A stretch of DNA of 64,000 bases from Desmodesmus armatus. Its lineage: Eukaryota > Chlorophyta > Chlorophyceae > Sphaeropleales > Scenedesmaceae. Both the position numbers and the translations under genes were made by a program. Each line of letters starts with the position of its first letter. Position 1 is the first letter of the stretch. The DNA is taken from assembly GCA_007449985.2 (NCBI GenBank), contig VIIQ02000614.1, positions 372,001-436,000 of the forward strand, in the 5' to 3' direction. The notes under the pieces are model-generated. The model was not told the origin of the DNA, ran no database searches, and saw only the letters and a program-made list of their open reading frames with translations. Of this stretch, positions 12,688 through 22,379 are shown one piece after another.

Positions 12688-15600
12688 GGCGTCAAACCAG
12701 GGGGAACAGCAGCCGCAGGGCCAGCATAGCGCAGGCCAGCAGCAAGCACCCTGGCAGCAGCAGCAGCAGCGGCAGTGAAAGCAGCAGCGAGAGTGACACT
12801 ACAAAGTCAGCAGCAGCTGCTGTCGACGCTGCTGCTGCTGCGGCTGTTGGCGGCAGCAATGAGAGCGAAGTTTGCGGCTCAGTCCTCAGCAGCATGCAGT
12901 CAGCATGCAGCCGCAGCACTCGGACCAGCTTCGCCTCCCTCCCAGCATTAGGCAGCGGCCACGGCGGCTTGCCGGCAACATCAGCAGCAGCAGCTGCGAG
13001 GGGGTCAGCAGCAGGTGGCAGCAGCAGGTGCAGCCTCAGCCGTGCTAGTAGCTATGACACAGGCTGTGAGTCTTCAAGCCTGGGTGGTAGTAGGGTCAGC
13101 AGCAGGGCCGGCAGCACAGCAGGGGGTCACCTCAGCAGGGGAGGTGCAGCAGCAGCAGCAGCGGCGGCGGTGCGGGGCAGCAGCTGCACAGGCGTCAGTG
13201 ATGCTGGCATGCACACCGCGGTCGAAGAAGACAGCGGCGGCAGCTGCAGCAGCAGCTTGCAGACTGGTGACGAAGCAGCAGCAGCAGCAGTAGCAGCAGC
13301 TGGTGACGCCATTCCTACTGCTGCTGCTGCTGCAGATGCTCAGGGTGAGGGTGGTTCAGCAGGGGGGCTGTTTGGGCTGGTGGGTGGTGCCTTCATGGCA
13401 GTAGCTTCAGCCACTCATATCAAGTCAGCGGCAGCAGTGGTGGGGGCAGCAGCAGAACGTGTGAGGCAGCATTCCACAGGACCCACCTCCAGAAGCCTCA
13501 GCAGAGACCGGCAGCAGAGCTCCATTGATACAGCAGACCCCTGGCCGGCAGCACCCCCACCAGCAGCAGTAGTAGCCCACAGCGGGGTGCAGAAGCAGCG
13601 TCAGCAGCGTCAGCAGCAGGGGATGGGGGCAGCACTGCCAGCATCCGGAGGAGGCTGCACCACCGGCGGCGGCGGCATATAGCTCATGGTCAGGCGGCAG
13701 CATTGGCGGCAGCAATGGCTGCAGCAGAGGGGGACAGCGGGGCAGAGGGTGCTGAGGGGACGTCATCCAGTGATGAGTCGAGTGGGGGGAGTGAGGGGTC
13801 TGGCTCACAGAGTGAGGTGGATCTGGCGGGACTGGGCAAAGTGTCTGCCCTGAGACGGTGAGCACCAGACAAATTGGAGTTTGCAGAGGTTTGATAGGTG
13901 TGACTGAGCCTTGTGCACATATTGGCAAGCAAAGAAACCAGCCTCGATACGCAGCCGACTATAAATATACCAAACATCCTCACAAGCTGCGCTGCAACCT
14001 GATAAAGCAAGTGCGCTGCAGTCAGTCTTATCAATCACTGCCTTTCTGACCCACACCACCTGCTGCTGCACCTAATTTGATGCCATCCTGTGACTGCGGT
14101 TTCCATCGCTCCAGGTACTTTGTGCATCGGGCTGAGGGTCTGTCAGAGCGGGATGCAAAGCAGCGCACGGCAGAGACCGAGGGCATGAGCTCCAGCAGCC
14201 GACGCACCAGCCGCAGCAGCGGCGGCGGCAGCGGCAGCAGCCGAGAGCGCAGCACGAGCGTCAGCAGCAGGCACAGGCCTGCTGATACCGCTCCTTCCAG
14301 CAGCAGCAGCCCCGGCCGCGATGCGTCACCTGCGGTTACCCAAAGGCGGGGCGAAGTGCAGGAGAGCAGACGGCGTGGGAGGTGGGGAGCCAGCAGCAGT
14401 GCTAGCCCCCCACAGGGCAGCAGGCAGGACGGCAGCACCCCTAACAGCTGTACCGGCAGCGGTAGCGCCTTTGGCAATGGCGTCACTCCTACAGGCACAC
14501 CCAACGCAGCTCTGCAACAAGCAGCAGCAGCAGCAGCAGCAGCAGGTGCAGCGGCGTCAGGGGCAGCGGCAGTGTCAGGCAGCAGGGGTATACCGCTGAG
14601 TGTGAGTGTTACTGGCAGGAGCAGCAGTCCAGAGGTGTCACCCAGTGGCAGGGGGTCACCACCGACCAGCGGCCGCACATCACCCTCAGGGAGCAGGTGG
14701 GGCTGATGGGGGACTGGCACACATGCTGGCACGCATTGAGGAGTGGACAACGCACACTTAGACACTACGTTTGTTAGGCAGTACAAGTCCTCCTCGCTAC
14801 AGCTCATTTCCCTCACACATGCCTCACAAGGGGCTCACAGGGGCTCACAGCGCAACTGTATTTACTGCTAAAAGGCGCAAGCACTTGCTAGGCAACGCTG
14901 GATAGTCTCATACATGCGGCATGTGACATGCGGCAAGGCAGCAGTGCTGTTGGCTGTTTTACTCCAGCAGAGGGCCAAATATGGATGTAGCAAGTTGTGC
15001 TGCTTGTTGCAGCTGAGCTGGTCGGTGCTTATCTCTTCCTTTCGCTGCTGCCATTGACATCGTCACTGTTGCTGCTGCTGCTCTTGTTGACAGGTGGGGC
15101 TTCTTCAGCACCCTCGCAGCAGTTGGGTCAGTCATGTCCCCCCGCCTGTCACCCAGGGCATCCCCAAGAAAAGCCACCCACCCCCCAGGCACAGCCCCTG
15201 ACAGCAACCAGCCAGCAGGACCCTTTGCCGCCCTCACACCACCAGCAGCAGCACCAATGCCAGCACCCCTTGCGGCTGCTGCTGCTGCTGCCGCAGCTGC
15301 AGATGCCGCCTGTGGCCCTCAAGACAGTCAGTTCAGCACTAGTGGCTTTATGTTCGGTGGGCTGGCTGCTGGGACGAAGTCTGTGGCTTCCACTGGTACT
15401 GCTACTGTGCCCACCAGCCTGTCCACCAGCGGTGCTGTTACTGCTCGCGACAGCGGCCTCGCGCTGTCGTGCGGGCAGCACTGCAGCAGCAATGGCGGCA
15501 GCAGCAGTGACGTGTTTGGCAGCGTGTGGGCCTCTGGGAGTGAGGGAGGAGGGGGCCTGGGGTCGGGCCGTAGCAGCGCTGCCGTTAGCAGGACAGCTAG

Positions 15601-16648
15601 CAGTAGCGGCAAGGCTGCGCTGCTACATCGGCTGCCAGATAGGCTTAGCAGCGATGCTGGGGAGGGAGAGGCTGGGTTGGTTGGCTCTGGTGCAGCAGCA
15701 GGAAGCAACCAGCCTAGTGGGGGCGCTCCAACCCCTGCCAGCCCCCCAACCACACGCAGAGCAGGTGACAGTTGTGACACCTCAGCCAGAGGGGAGTTGC
15801 TGCCGTGTGACGTTGCTGCTTCGCACCAACACCACCAACAACATCCCCAGCAGCAGCAGCAGCAGCAGCAGCGGGGTCGCTCGCGGTCAGCAGCAGGTGC
15901 TCGCAGCAGCCGTGGAGGGGTGTCACGCAGCCGCCTGACCAGCAGAGGGGGTGCTGCTGCTGCTGCTGCTGCTGAGGGGCGGGAGTCATGTGCTGGCGGG
16001 GGTCCTAGTGCCGCCTCTGTAGGCTCCAGCAGACGCAGCAGCTTTGGCAGCATTGGCAGCATCGCGCGCGCCTTTGGGGTGGGAGGGCGCGGCGGCACCG
16101 ACGGCGGCGCTGCTGCTGCAGGGTCCGTCGGACGGAGAGACAGTGACAGCTGGGGCAAGGGTCCTGGCGGCTGGCTAGCTGCTGCTGCAGCGGCGGTGGG
16201 CTTGGCTGGTGATAGTGATACTACCCCTGCTGCTGACGGCAGTGAGGGTGGTGGGGTGACCATTGACCCAGAGCAGCAGCTTGCTGCTGACGACCCGGTG
16301 GTGGTGCAGGTGTTGGAGCTTCTGGCAGCTGGGGACATTGATAATGAGGACCTGCAGACGCTGCCGAAGCACGTTCTGCGGCAGCTGATGATCCTTGCTG
16401 AGGGGGGTGGGGGGGCCCAGTCCCAGCTGCAGCTACAGCCGCAGGGCGAGCCTGATGCCCTGAGGCAGCAGCTAACGGGTGCAGGTGTGGGGACAGAGGG
16501 GCAGGGGCTGGGCGGTCACAGTGGGAGTGCTGTGGGTACGGCTGGTGGTGGTGGAGGGAGGGTGCGAGGCAGTCCGGGGAGTGGGAGCCGAGGGCTGGCA
16601 GCCGATATGCCTTTGCAAGATAGGTGTAGGTGTGGTGCTGAGACGTGA
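10230..16648 (+). CDS. Large Ser/Ala/Gln-rich protein with short N-terminal coiled coil (unknown function)
   Basis: Family not recognised. Exons: 10230-10451 (ATG), 10584-10702, 10886-10992, 11266-13857, 14115-14696 and 15094-16648 (TGA); about 1,725 residues. All introns are GT-AG with matching phases (0, 2, 1, 2, 2). Exons 2-3 encode a charged helical region (IKLSDKYKAKREEKDQAQQQ and following) that looks like a coiled coil. The rest is dominated by Ala, Ser, Gln and Gly runs with RRSS/SPR-type basic-serine clusters, typical of a disordered scaffold or phosphoprotein. A short ordered-looking helix lies near the C terminus (VVVQVLELLAAGDIDNEDLQ). In exon 4 the frame is lost at the CCCC run 13538-13541. 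One added C joins SIDTADP to LAGSTPTSSSSSPQRG and opens the frame to the next donor. The gene is head to head with the gene starting at 9903, about 330 bp away. Confidence 0.68.
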
Positions 16649-17211
16649 CTTAAGATTGAGTGTGCTGATGTACATGTGGCTATACAAGGTGCAGTTGAGC
16701 TGGTGGGGGGGGGGGTGGCAAGTTGAGGTTGTGGGAGAAAAGAAAGGAAAGAAATGTGCTTTGGCTTGCACACTGGGACGGTGTTGCGTCTGCCTTTGTG
16801 TTGCTTGTTTATTGTACCTTATGTCTGTATGGTTATGGGTCTGCGATTGCACTGGCAATGGCTTGGGGCTGGTTCTGCTGTATTATGAGGCTGGGTCAGT
16901 TGGACGCTGTGGGGTGGGGACTGCGGCAGAAACCGGTGGTGGGTGTCGGTTGATGTGACTGTACTGTGTATACACACATACACGGTGCATGAGCCAAGGC
17001 CACAGTGTCTGCACAGGATTGGTTTGGTGTGGCTGGACATCATGCAGCAGCAGCCATAAGTGTGATCAGCTGATGCTCTGGCTGGGTGTGTATCCTGGCC
17101 ATTGACACAGGGATGGTTGTTGAGAGCCTGCCAGGGTAGCACAGTGTGTGTTTGTGGTGATTTTGCTTGGCCTAGTGCTACATCATCCTGTGGGGTGTCG
17201 GTTCAAGCAGC

Positions 17212-17216
17212 TGTAA
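17212..17216 (+). promoter_or_regulatory. Polyadenylation signal TGTAA for the 10230-16648 gene
   Basis: First TGTAA downstream of the stop codon at 16648, about 565 nt into the TG-rich tail. TGTAA is the usual green-algal poly(A) signal. The site is inferred from sequence alone. Confidence 0.5.
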
Positions 17217-17254
17217 CAGACAATTGCGCCATTTAAATTGCTGACAGGGGTGTG

Positions 17255-17259
17255 TTACA
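17255..17259 (-). promoter_or_regulatory. Polyadenylation signal TGTAA (minus strand) for the CFAP96-like gene
   Basis: First minus-strand TGTAA after the stop codon at 17867, giving a 3' UTR of about 600 nt. It lies about 40 bp beyond the opposing + strand signal at 17212-17216. Confidence 0.45.
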
Positions 17260-17866
17260 CTGAAAATGCCAGTACATAGGACTGCTGAGCCTGCTGCTGC
17301 AGCACGTTGCATGTCTGTTCAGGCCACGGACTGCAACCACCAGCAGCTTGTTCAGCTACATCACCCAAAATGCAGCGCAGTAGGCGGGGTCAGCACACAC
17401 AGCATAAATGTAATGCAAACTGGGCATGCATAGGTGCCGCATGCATGCTACACCACACAAGCAGTAGCATGTCGTCATCTCGTGCAACCGCACCAGCGCA
17501 CAGCGCGTGCTATCATTGCCGTTGCAACGTCTGCTGCACACACCCCCAGCCCGCCCCAGCTGCAGCACAATCGCCACTCAAGGTCCTGATGCTGCTTGTG
17601 CTCAGCTTGCCGTTGTTGCATCGCAGCCTGTTGGGAATGCGATGTTGGTCCTGCGGTAGAAGGTGTCCCTGCATAGTCACAACACACAGCACCAGCAGGC
17701 AATGGGCGGCTTGTAAGAAACAGTTTGTGTCCACACTGTGACGTGGTCTGTGGCTGCATGACAGTGCAATGTGATCGCAGTTGCATGCAACAGCACATGA
17801 GACGCTGTGCAGAGTTCATGTTCGAAACTGCAGTGCAGGACAGCTCTCAGAGACTGACCACCCTGC

Positions 17867-19721
17867 CTACCTGATGAGTGGCTTGCGTGCAAACTCTGGC
17901 TTGTCAAACTGGTTGGGTGGCGTGAACATCAGCGCGTTTGTCGTCAGCTGGCCGCCCAGATGGCGGTCGGGTGACAGCATCGTGTGGTTCTTGGTGTCCC
18001 TGCAGGAGTGACGCAGCCACCATGGGTGAGCACTTGGTTGGTTGGTCCAGGAAGATGATGCAGCTGATATTGCTGGCAAGTTGGACAGCAACTGGCAGAA
18101 AGCTCTTCCCAAGCACATCGCTTGCCTGACTCTCCCAAGCTGTACTGCTGTACATGTCACACGTCCCATAAAGCAAGTCTGCGGGTCGGACTGCCAGATT
18201 TTGCTCAACCCTTGCCACTGGTAGGCCCTCACCTGTGCACCCTGCTGCATGCTGGGCTCCTGTGGTCCAGCGCCTTCTCAAACACCAGGTCGTACAGCAG
18301 GGCGCCGTCCTGCTGCTGCTGCAAGCTGTCTGCTGCTGCCTGGCTGCTGCCGGTCTGTGCTGCTGCCTCGTTGAAAAACTTGATGGCCTGCTCAGTCCAC
18401 TTGGCCTCGTGCTGCAGGGAACAACAATATTTGCCAGCGGCGGTCAGCATCAATCTTTGACAATGTCAAATCAAATCAAATCAAAGTCACATTGTGAAGT
18501 TCACATGCAAAAGGACATGCATGGGTGGTAGCCAGCACACATGAACGAGCACAACTTGTTGGTGGCGGCAACACATGCAGGACAAGTCTAGCCCATGCGG
18601 CAATGAGGTAAGGGCAAGCCCTGCCTCAGGGAGGCAGCCTTCCAACAGGACATCCAAGATGGACAGCAGCTGAGCGGGTATTGCATCCATGCATGCTGGC
18701 AGGCAGCGTGTGTGCAGCTGCTGATGTGTGCTGCTGTGTCTTACCCATGGCATGCCTGCACAGGCAGAGGCTCTCCGAGAGCAGAGCAGGAGTCCTGCAG
18801 GCCCCCAGACTGCTTGCCGCTGCTGCGTGCCGGACATGTACATTCACATTGTCCATATGAGAGCCCAGCACACGTTACTCAGTGAACCCCACCCCCAGCT
18901 AGGCCTGCTTACCGACAGCTGCTCCCTCCATTGCAGTGTGCGCGTGGTGTTGCTGAACTCATCGCGCTTGCTGAAGTCGGATGTCAGGAAACCCTTCCTC
19001 TTCTCCTGGCCGCTCTCCAGGTACCTCCACTTGTCCACATACCTGCAGCACAGCATGGAGAAGCAGATGCAGGAACTCAATGCAGGGTGTGCTGGAGCTG
19101 TGCAGCACTGCTGGACAGCGTGCTGACTACTGTTCACCAGAAGGCGAGCAGTGCAGTGATGTGCTACTGTTGGGAGCTTCACAGCAACTCATGCTACTGC
19201 TGTAACACTTACTTGTCACCCTCAGCCAAGTAGCTGAACTTCTTTTCGAAGTAGGTGTCAATGGTCCTGCCTGTCTTTGGGGCCACCACACCAAACTGCT
19301 TTGCCTTCCAGCGCTCAGGTAGTGGCTCCTTTGGGATGATGCCCAGGGGGTTTCTGCAAGTGCATAGAACAGTATTGTGTTGCTGGCAGAAGTGGTAAGA
19401 CACAGTTCAGCCCAGCCCAGCACGGACTGCAGCAGTAGTGCCTGTGTCAGCTGCTGGTGCTGAGCAGGTGGTGTCAGGTCTGAACACAGACACCGACCAA
19501 TAAGCGGGAATTAATACAACACAAACATGACTGCAACGGGATGTCATGGCTCTGGAGGCATTCCGAGTGGGCAACACCGACAGTGGCAGGTGAGGCTCGC
19601 CCTAAGCAGCTGGCCATCGGGCTACTCACTCTTCGGTTCCTATCGTAATGTAGCCGGTCTTTGAAAACACTCCCTTGCAGTGGGCCTCCAGCGCCTGGTG
19701 TGAATTGAGATTATTGTTCAT
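17867..19721 (-). CDS. CFAP96: CFAP96-like cilia- and flagella-associated protein (DUF4586 / C4orf47 family)
   Basis: Predicted ciliary protein of the CFAP96 (C4orf47) family, whose members associate with the axoneme or ciliary base (family knowledge). Exons: 19721-19630 (ATG at 19721), 19353-19213, 19042-18913, 18411-18233 and 17999-17867 (TAG); 224 residues, all introns GT-AG with matching phases. The N-terminal GVFSKTGYITIGTEE corresponds to the family's opening block, a phenylalanine-serine pair followed by YITVG. Next come KQFGVVAPKTGRTIDTYF and LAEGDKYVDKWRYLESGQ, which match the family's spacing. The end, MLSPDRHLGGQLTTNALMF followed by FARKPLIR, is rich in Pro and aromatics. The stop codon overlaps a possible donor (AGGTAG), so a further exon cannot be excluded. 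The family assignment rests on motif resemblance from memory. Confidence 0.72.
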
Positions 19722-21009
19722 CGTGCTCTGCTCTGTTGTATTGGTCAATCTATACTTAGTGGACAGGGTGATAAAACATGTAGAGAAGCGTGCTGGGGTC
19801 TGCCCTCAGCCCACACATTCCATGCGGGCTCAACGCTACAGCCACAACATGTTACTTCAGGTACAGCAGCCAGCAACCCTGTAGAGCGAAAGAGGTCGTG
19901 TGAAGTCCACCAATCGTTGTTTACAGCATCATGGCGCCGACATGCTTGTTGGCTGGATGACAATGGGGTCCAAGGATGTGATGGATGTTGCAGGACTACA
20001 GGGCTAAGCTGAAGCCAGACACCACCATGCCAGCTTTCAGAGTACCAAGTGCTTCAAATACTGCACCTGATGCATCTGGGTGGTCAGCTGCAGGTTGAAC
20101 TGGCGCACCTGCCTGGCCAAGGGCAATGAATGTCTGCCTGCAGTCTGTGCACCTGGATTCGTATCCACCCAGCACCGTGCAAACCATGTTGAGCCTGTCA
20201 CCTGAATCATCACAAAGTGCTGAATACTTTTACAAAGGCTACTACACCCAGGAGCCATCTCAGGCTGACACCAGGAGAGGGGCCTCAGGGTGTGCTGGTA
20301 CTTGTACAAAATGCATCAGTGCGGATACCGGCCCCGATGATGATGCATCGATACAGGAAGTGCATTGGGGGCCTCAGGGTGTGCTGGGATCCCCAAGAGT
20401 TCCTCAGCAGTGGTATGCAACAGCGTGTATGTTGTCGCGAGACCAGTGGCGTACGAGACAGAGCTTAGTGCTGTCCAGATCAGCTGCAAACCTTGGTTGT
20501 GGTGTTGTAGTAAGATCGCAGAGGCTGAAGCTGCCATGTCTGTCAACGGAAACAAGTAGTTAGTGATGCATGTGTTGGTTGTGGTGGTGTAACTATGCAA
20601 TGTGCCCAGCAGGCACTGCTGGAAACCACCACTGCAAGAACATGCAGACATGCCTGGCTGTATGTCGCATGGACAGGGAAGAGAGGGGTCCCAGGCTGTT
20701 CAGTTGATGGCACCTGCCCCAGAAGCTTTGGGCTCCTGATCTATGTCAGTGAGCCATCCACTACTCTCTGCCACAGCATCAAGCATCAAGCTGTTACACA
20801 CATCACATACACACACGCCTCACAGTTGACATACCCTGACCCCGATGCCCAATTCGCACATACATGCAAAACAAAAGCCGCCAGAAGCAGCAAGGCTACC
20901 CTGCAACAGGCAGCTGCCTCCCCTCTCCCTACCACTGCCACGACTGTCGAACAACGCCACCCCAACATCACAGCTGCTACTGCTACTGCTGCAACAACAA
21001 CAACTGCTG
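19722..21009. other. Intergenic; dispersed repeat copy and short direct repeat
   Basis: No convincing coding exon. The left part is the 5' flank of the CFAP96-like gene; the right part is the 3' UTR of the mL40-like gene, with a minus-strand TGTAA at 20794-20798. It contains dispersed repeat copy 2 at 20506-20571. A 20-bp direct repeat beginning ggggcctcagggtgtgctgg occurs at 20279-20298 and 20368-20387. Confidence 0.5.
20506..20571 (+). repeat. Dispersed short repeat, copy 2
   Basis: Same orientation and nearly the same sequence as 1987-2052, about 18.5 kb away. The core gatcgcagaggctgaagctg is identical in both; differences are scattered single bases. The + strand reading KIAEAEAA appears in both copies but is flanked by stop codons, so coding is not supported. 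Confidence 0.75.
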
Positions 21010-21597
21010 CTAGTTCTTGTATGCGTCTGGCGGGCTGTCGTACAGGAAGTGCCGCGTCAAAGGGAAGGGTGTGAGGTCTTCCACCTCAGCTGCTGCCCGT
21101 AGGTGGGGCGGCAGCGCCTTGAGTGCTGACAGCTTCAGCCTGAGCTTGGTGTGCATGTCTGCGCTCCAGGCTTGATGCTGCCGGTTGTGCTCCTGGCGGG
21201 CTGCCTTCCCAGCAGCTTTCAACACCTCAATCTGCTCCTGCGTGTACTGCTGCTGCTCCTGGGCTGGGACCAGCATGGCGATCAGCTTCTGCATGAGCGG
21301 GTCCTTTTCATCAAAGGGCTTGCTGTCCATTTTCTGCTTGATCTTTTTGGCTGTGAGCTGCTGCCCCTTTTTGGCCGTCTTCTTAGTTGCTGTAGCTTTC
21401 TTCTTGGCTGCTGCACCACGCTGCTGCTGCAGCTGATGGCTTGTGCTGCTGCCCAGGAGCTGACCCTGTGCTGCTGCAGCTGCAGTGGCTGGCAGGCCAC
21501 TATCTGCCACGACTGGAGCTAACAAGCTCAGCTGCGGTATATACTGCTTGCTGCTACTGCCTGCTAGGGCACCGCATGTTCGAAAAAGCTGCAGCAT
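21010..21597 (-). CDS. Mitochondrial large ribosomal subunit protein mL40-like
   Basis: Probably a mitoribosomal large-subunit protein. Single exon, ATG at 21597, stop at 21010, 195 residues. The N terminus (MLQLFRTCGALAGSSSKQY) is Arg/Ser-containing and lacks acidic residues, as expected for a mitochondrial presequence. A Lys-rich linker and KPFDEKDPLMQKLIAMLVPA follow. The C-terminal part is a long basic helix (QEHNRQHQAWSADMHTKLRL) ending LRAAAEVEDLTPFPLTRHFL then SPPDAY. That layout, an amphipathic helix, LxAAxxxDxxPFP and a final aromatic-PP motif, resembles mL40 (MRPL40). The assignment is by pattern from memory; other small mitoribosomal proteins with the same shape are possible. Being intronless is unusual for this window. 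Confidence 0.55.
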   Translation of the reverse strand: MLQLFRTCGALAGSSSKQYIPQLSLLAPVVADSGLPATAAAAAQGQLLGSSTSHQLQQQRGAAAKKKATATKKTAKKGQQLTAKKIKQKMDSKPFDEKDPLMQKLIAMLVPAQEQQQYTQEQIEVLKAAGKAARQEHNRQHQAWSADMHTKLRLKLSALKALPPHLRAAAEVEDLTPFPLTRHFLYDSPPDAYKN

Positions 21598-22379
21598 GTG
21601 ATTCAACTGCTACTGCTGCTGTTGCTGCTGATGCGACCTGTGCGTCAGGCGTGAGACAAGGCCAACGGGGTTGTATGGAATGTGAGACAGGTGAACAGGA
21701 GAACAGAGTCCAGATCGTGACGAGCCTCACCGAAGCAGGTTGTCAACACAGATCAAGATGTGACAGGTGAGGTGACCAATAGCTTTTCGATTGAAATAAT
21801 TCAATTAAAAAGGGTTGCATTCACTCAAAGAAGCCTTTAGTTGTCCTCCCTGCCCCCATCAAGTGCTTCCTCACATATGCACATGCCGAGCGTTTGACTG
21901 TGGGAATTGTGACCCCCAAGGAAGCTTTCTGTCCGCTTGCAGACCTAGCCTGGTGCAGTCACCACCAAACCCAAATGCACAGCTGCCCCATCAGCCTCAA
22001 AAGTCAGTGGTCAGGGTACAATTGACTGCAAAAGTACGATGATCACAATGAGGTGCGCGAATCAGGCTGCTGGCCAACTAAGGGGTAACAATAGCATAGA
22101 GCTATTTTTACCCCTGGGACAGCTCACACTGACCAGAAGTTTGCATCACCTGTCCTGCTATTGACAAATTAAAACACACATGCATGATGCAGATGGTGGA
22201 GCCAGGCCCCTGGCAGCAGGGAAAGTGCAGATGCATACGCTCCATGCACAGGTTGTCTTGAAGCACCCATGGTGCCACAATGGGATGCACCTGGTCAAGG
22301 TATTGCAGGTGTACAGCCTTGACAGACACGGCATCATTGGCCACGCGGTGACCAGCGTGGGCAAGACTGCCCCCTTCTT
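21598..22379. other. Intergenic; nothing coding seen
   Basis: Upstream flank of the mL40-like gene and downstream region of the helicase gene. There is an AT-rich patch near 21785-21812 (ttgaaataattcaattaaa). No clear poly(A) signal for the helicase and no RNA gene or repeat was recognised. Confidence 0.4.

Larger units (their letters stand above)
16649..17866. other. Convergent 3' UTRs of the 10230-16648 (+) and 17867-19721 (-) genes
   Basis: No gene is visible. The + strand is TG-rich immediately after the stop at 16648. The first + strand TGTAA signal is at 17212-17216, and the first minus-strand TGTAA (ttaca on +) after the opposite gene is at 17255-17259. The two transcripts should therefore end within about 50 bp of each other and may overlap slightly. 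Confidence 0.55.

Noticed and set aside
15328..16338. Minus-strand 336-codon frame
   Set aside because: Antisense shadow of the low-complexity exon 15094-16648, with no splice or domain support.
17677..17907. Extra last exon of the CFAP96-like gene after GTAGGC at 17870
   Set aside because: The frame already ends at TAG within that site, and the candidate downstream exon has no family similarity.
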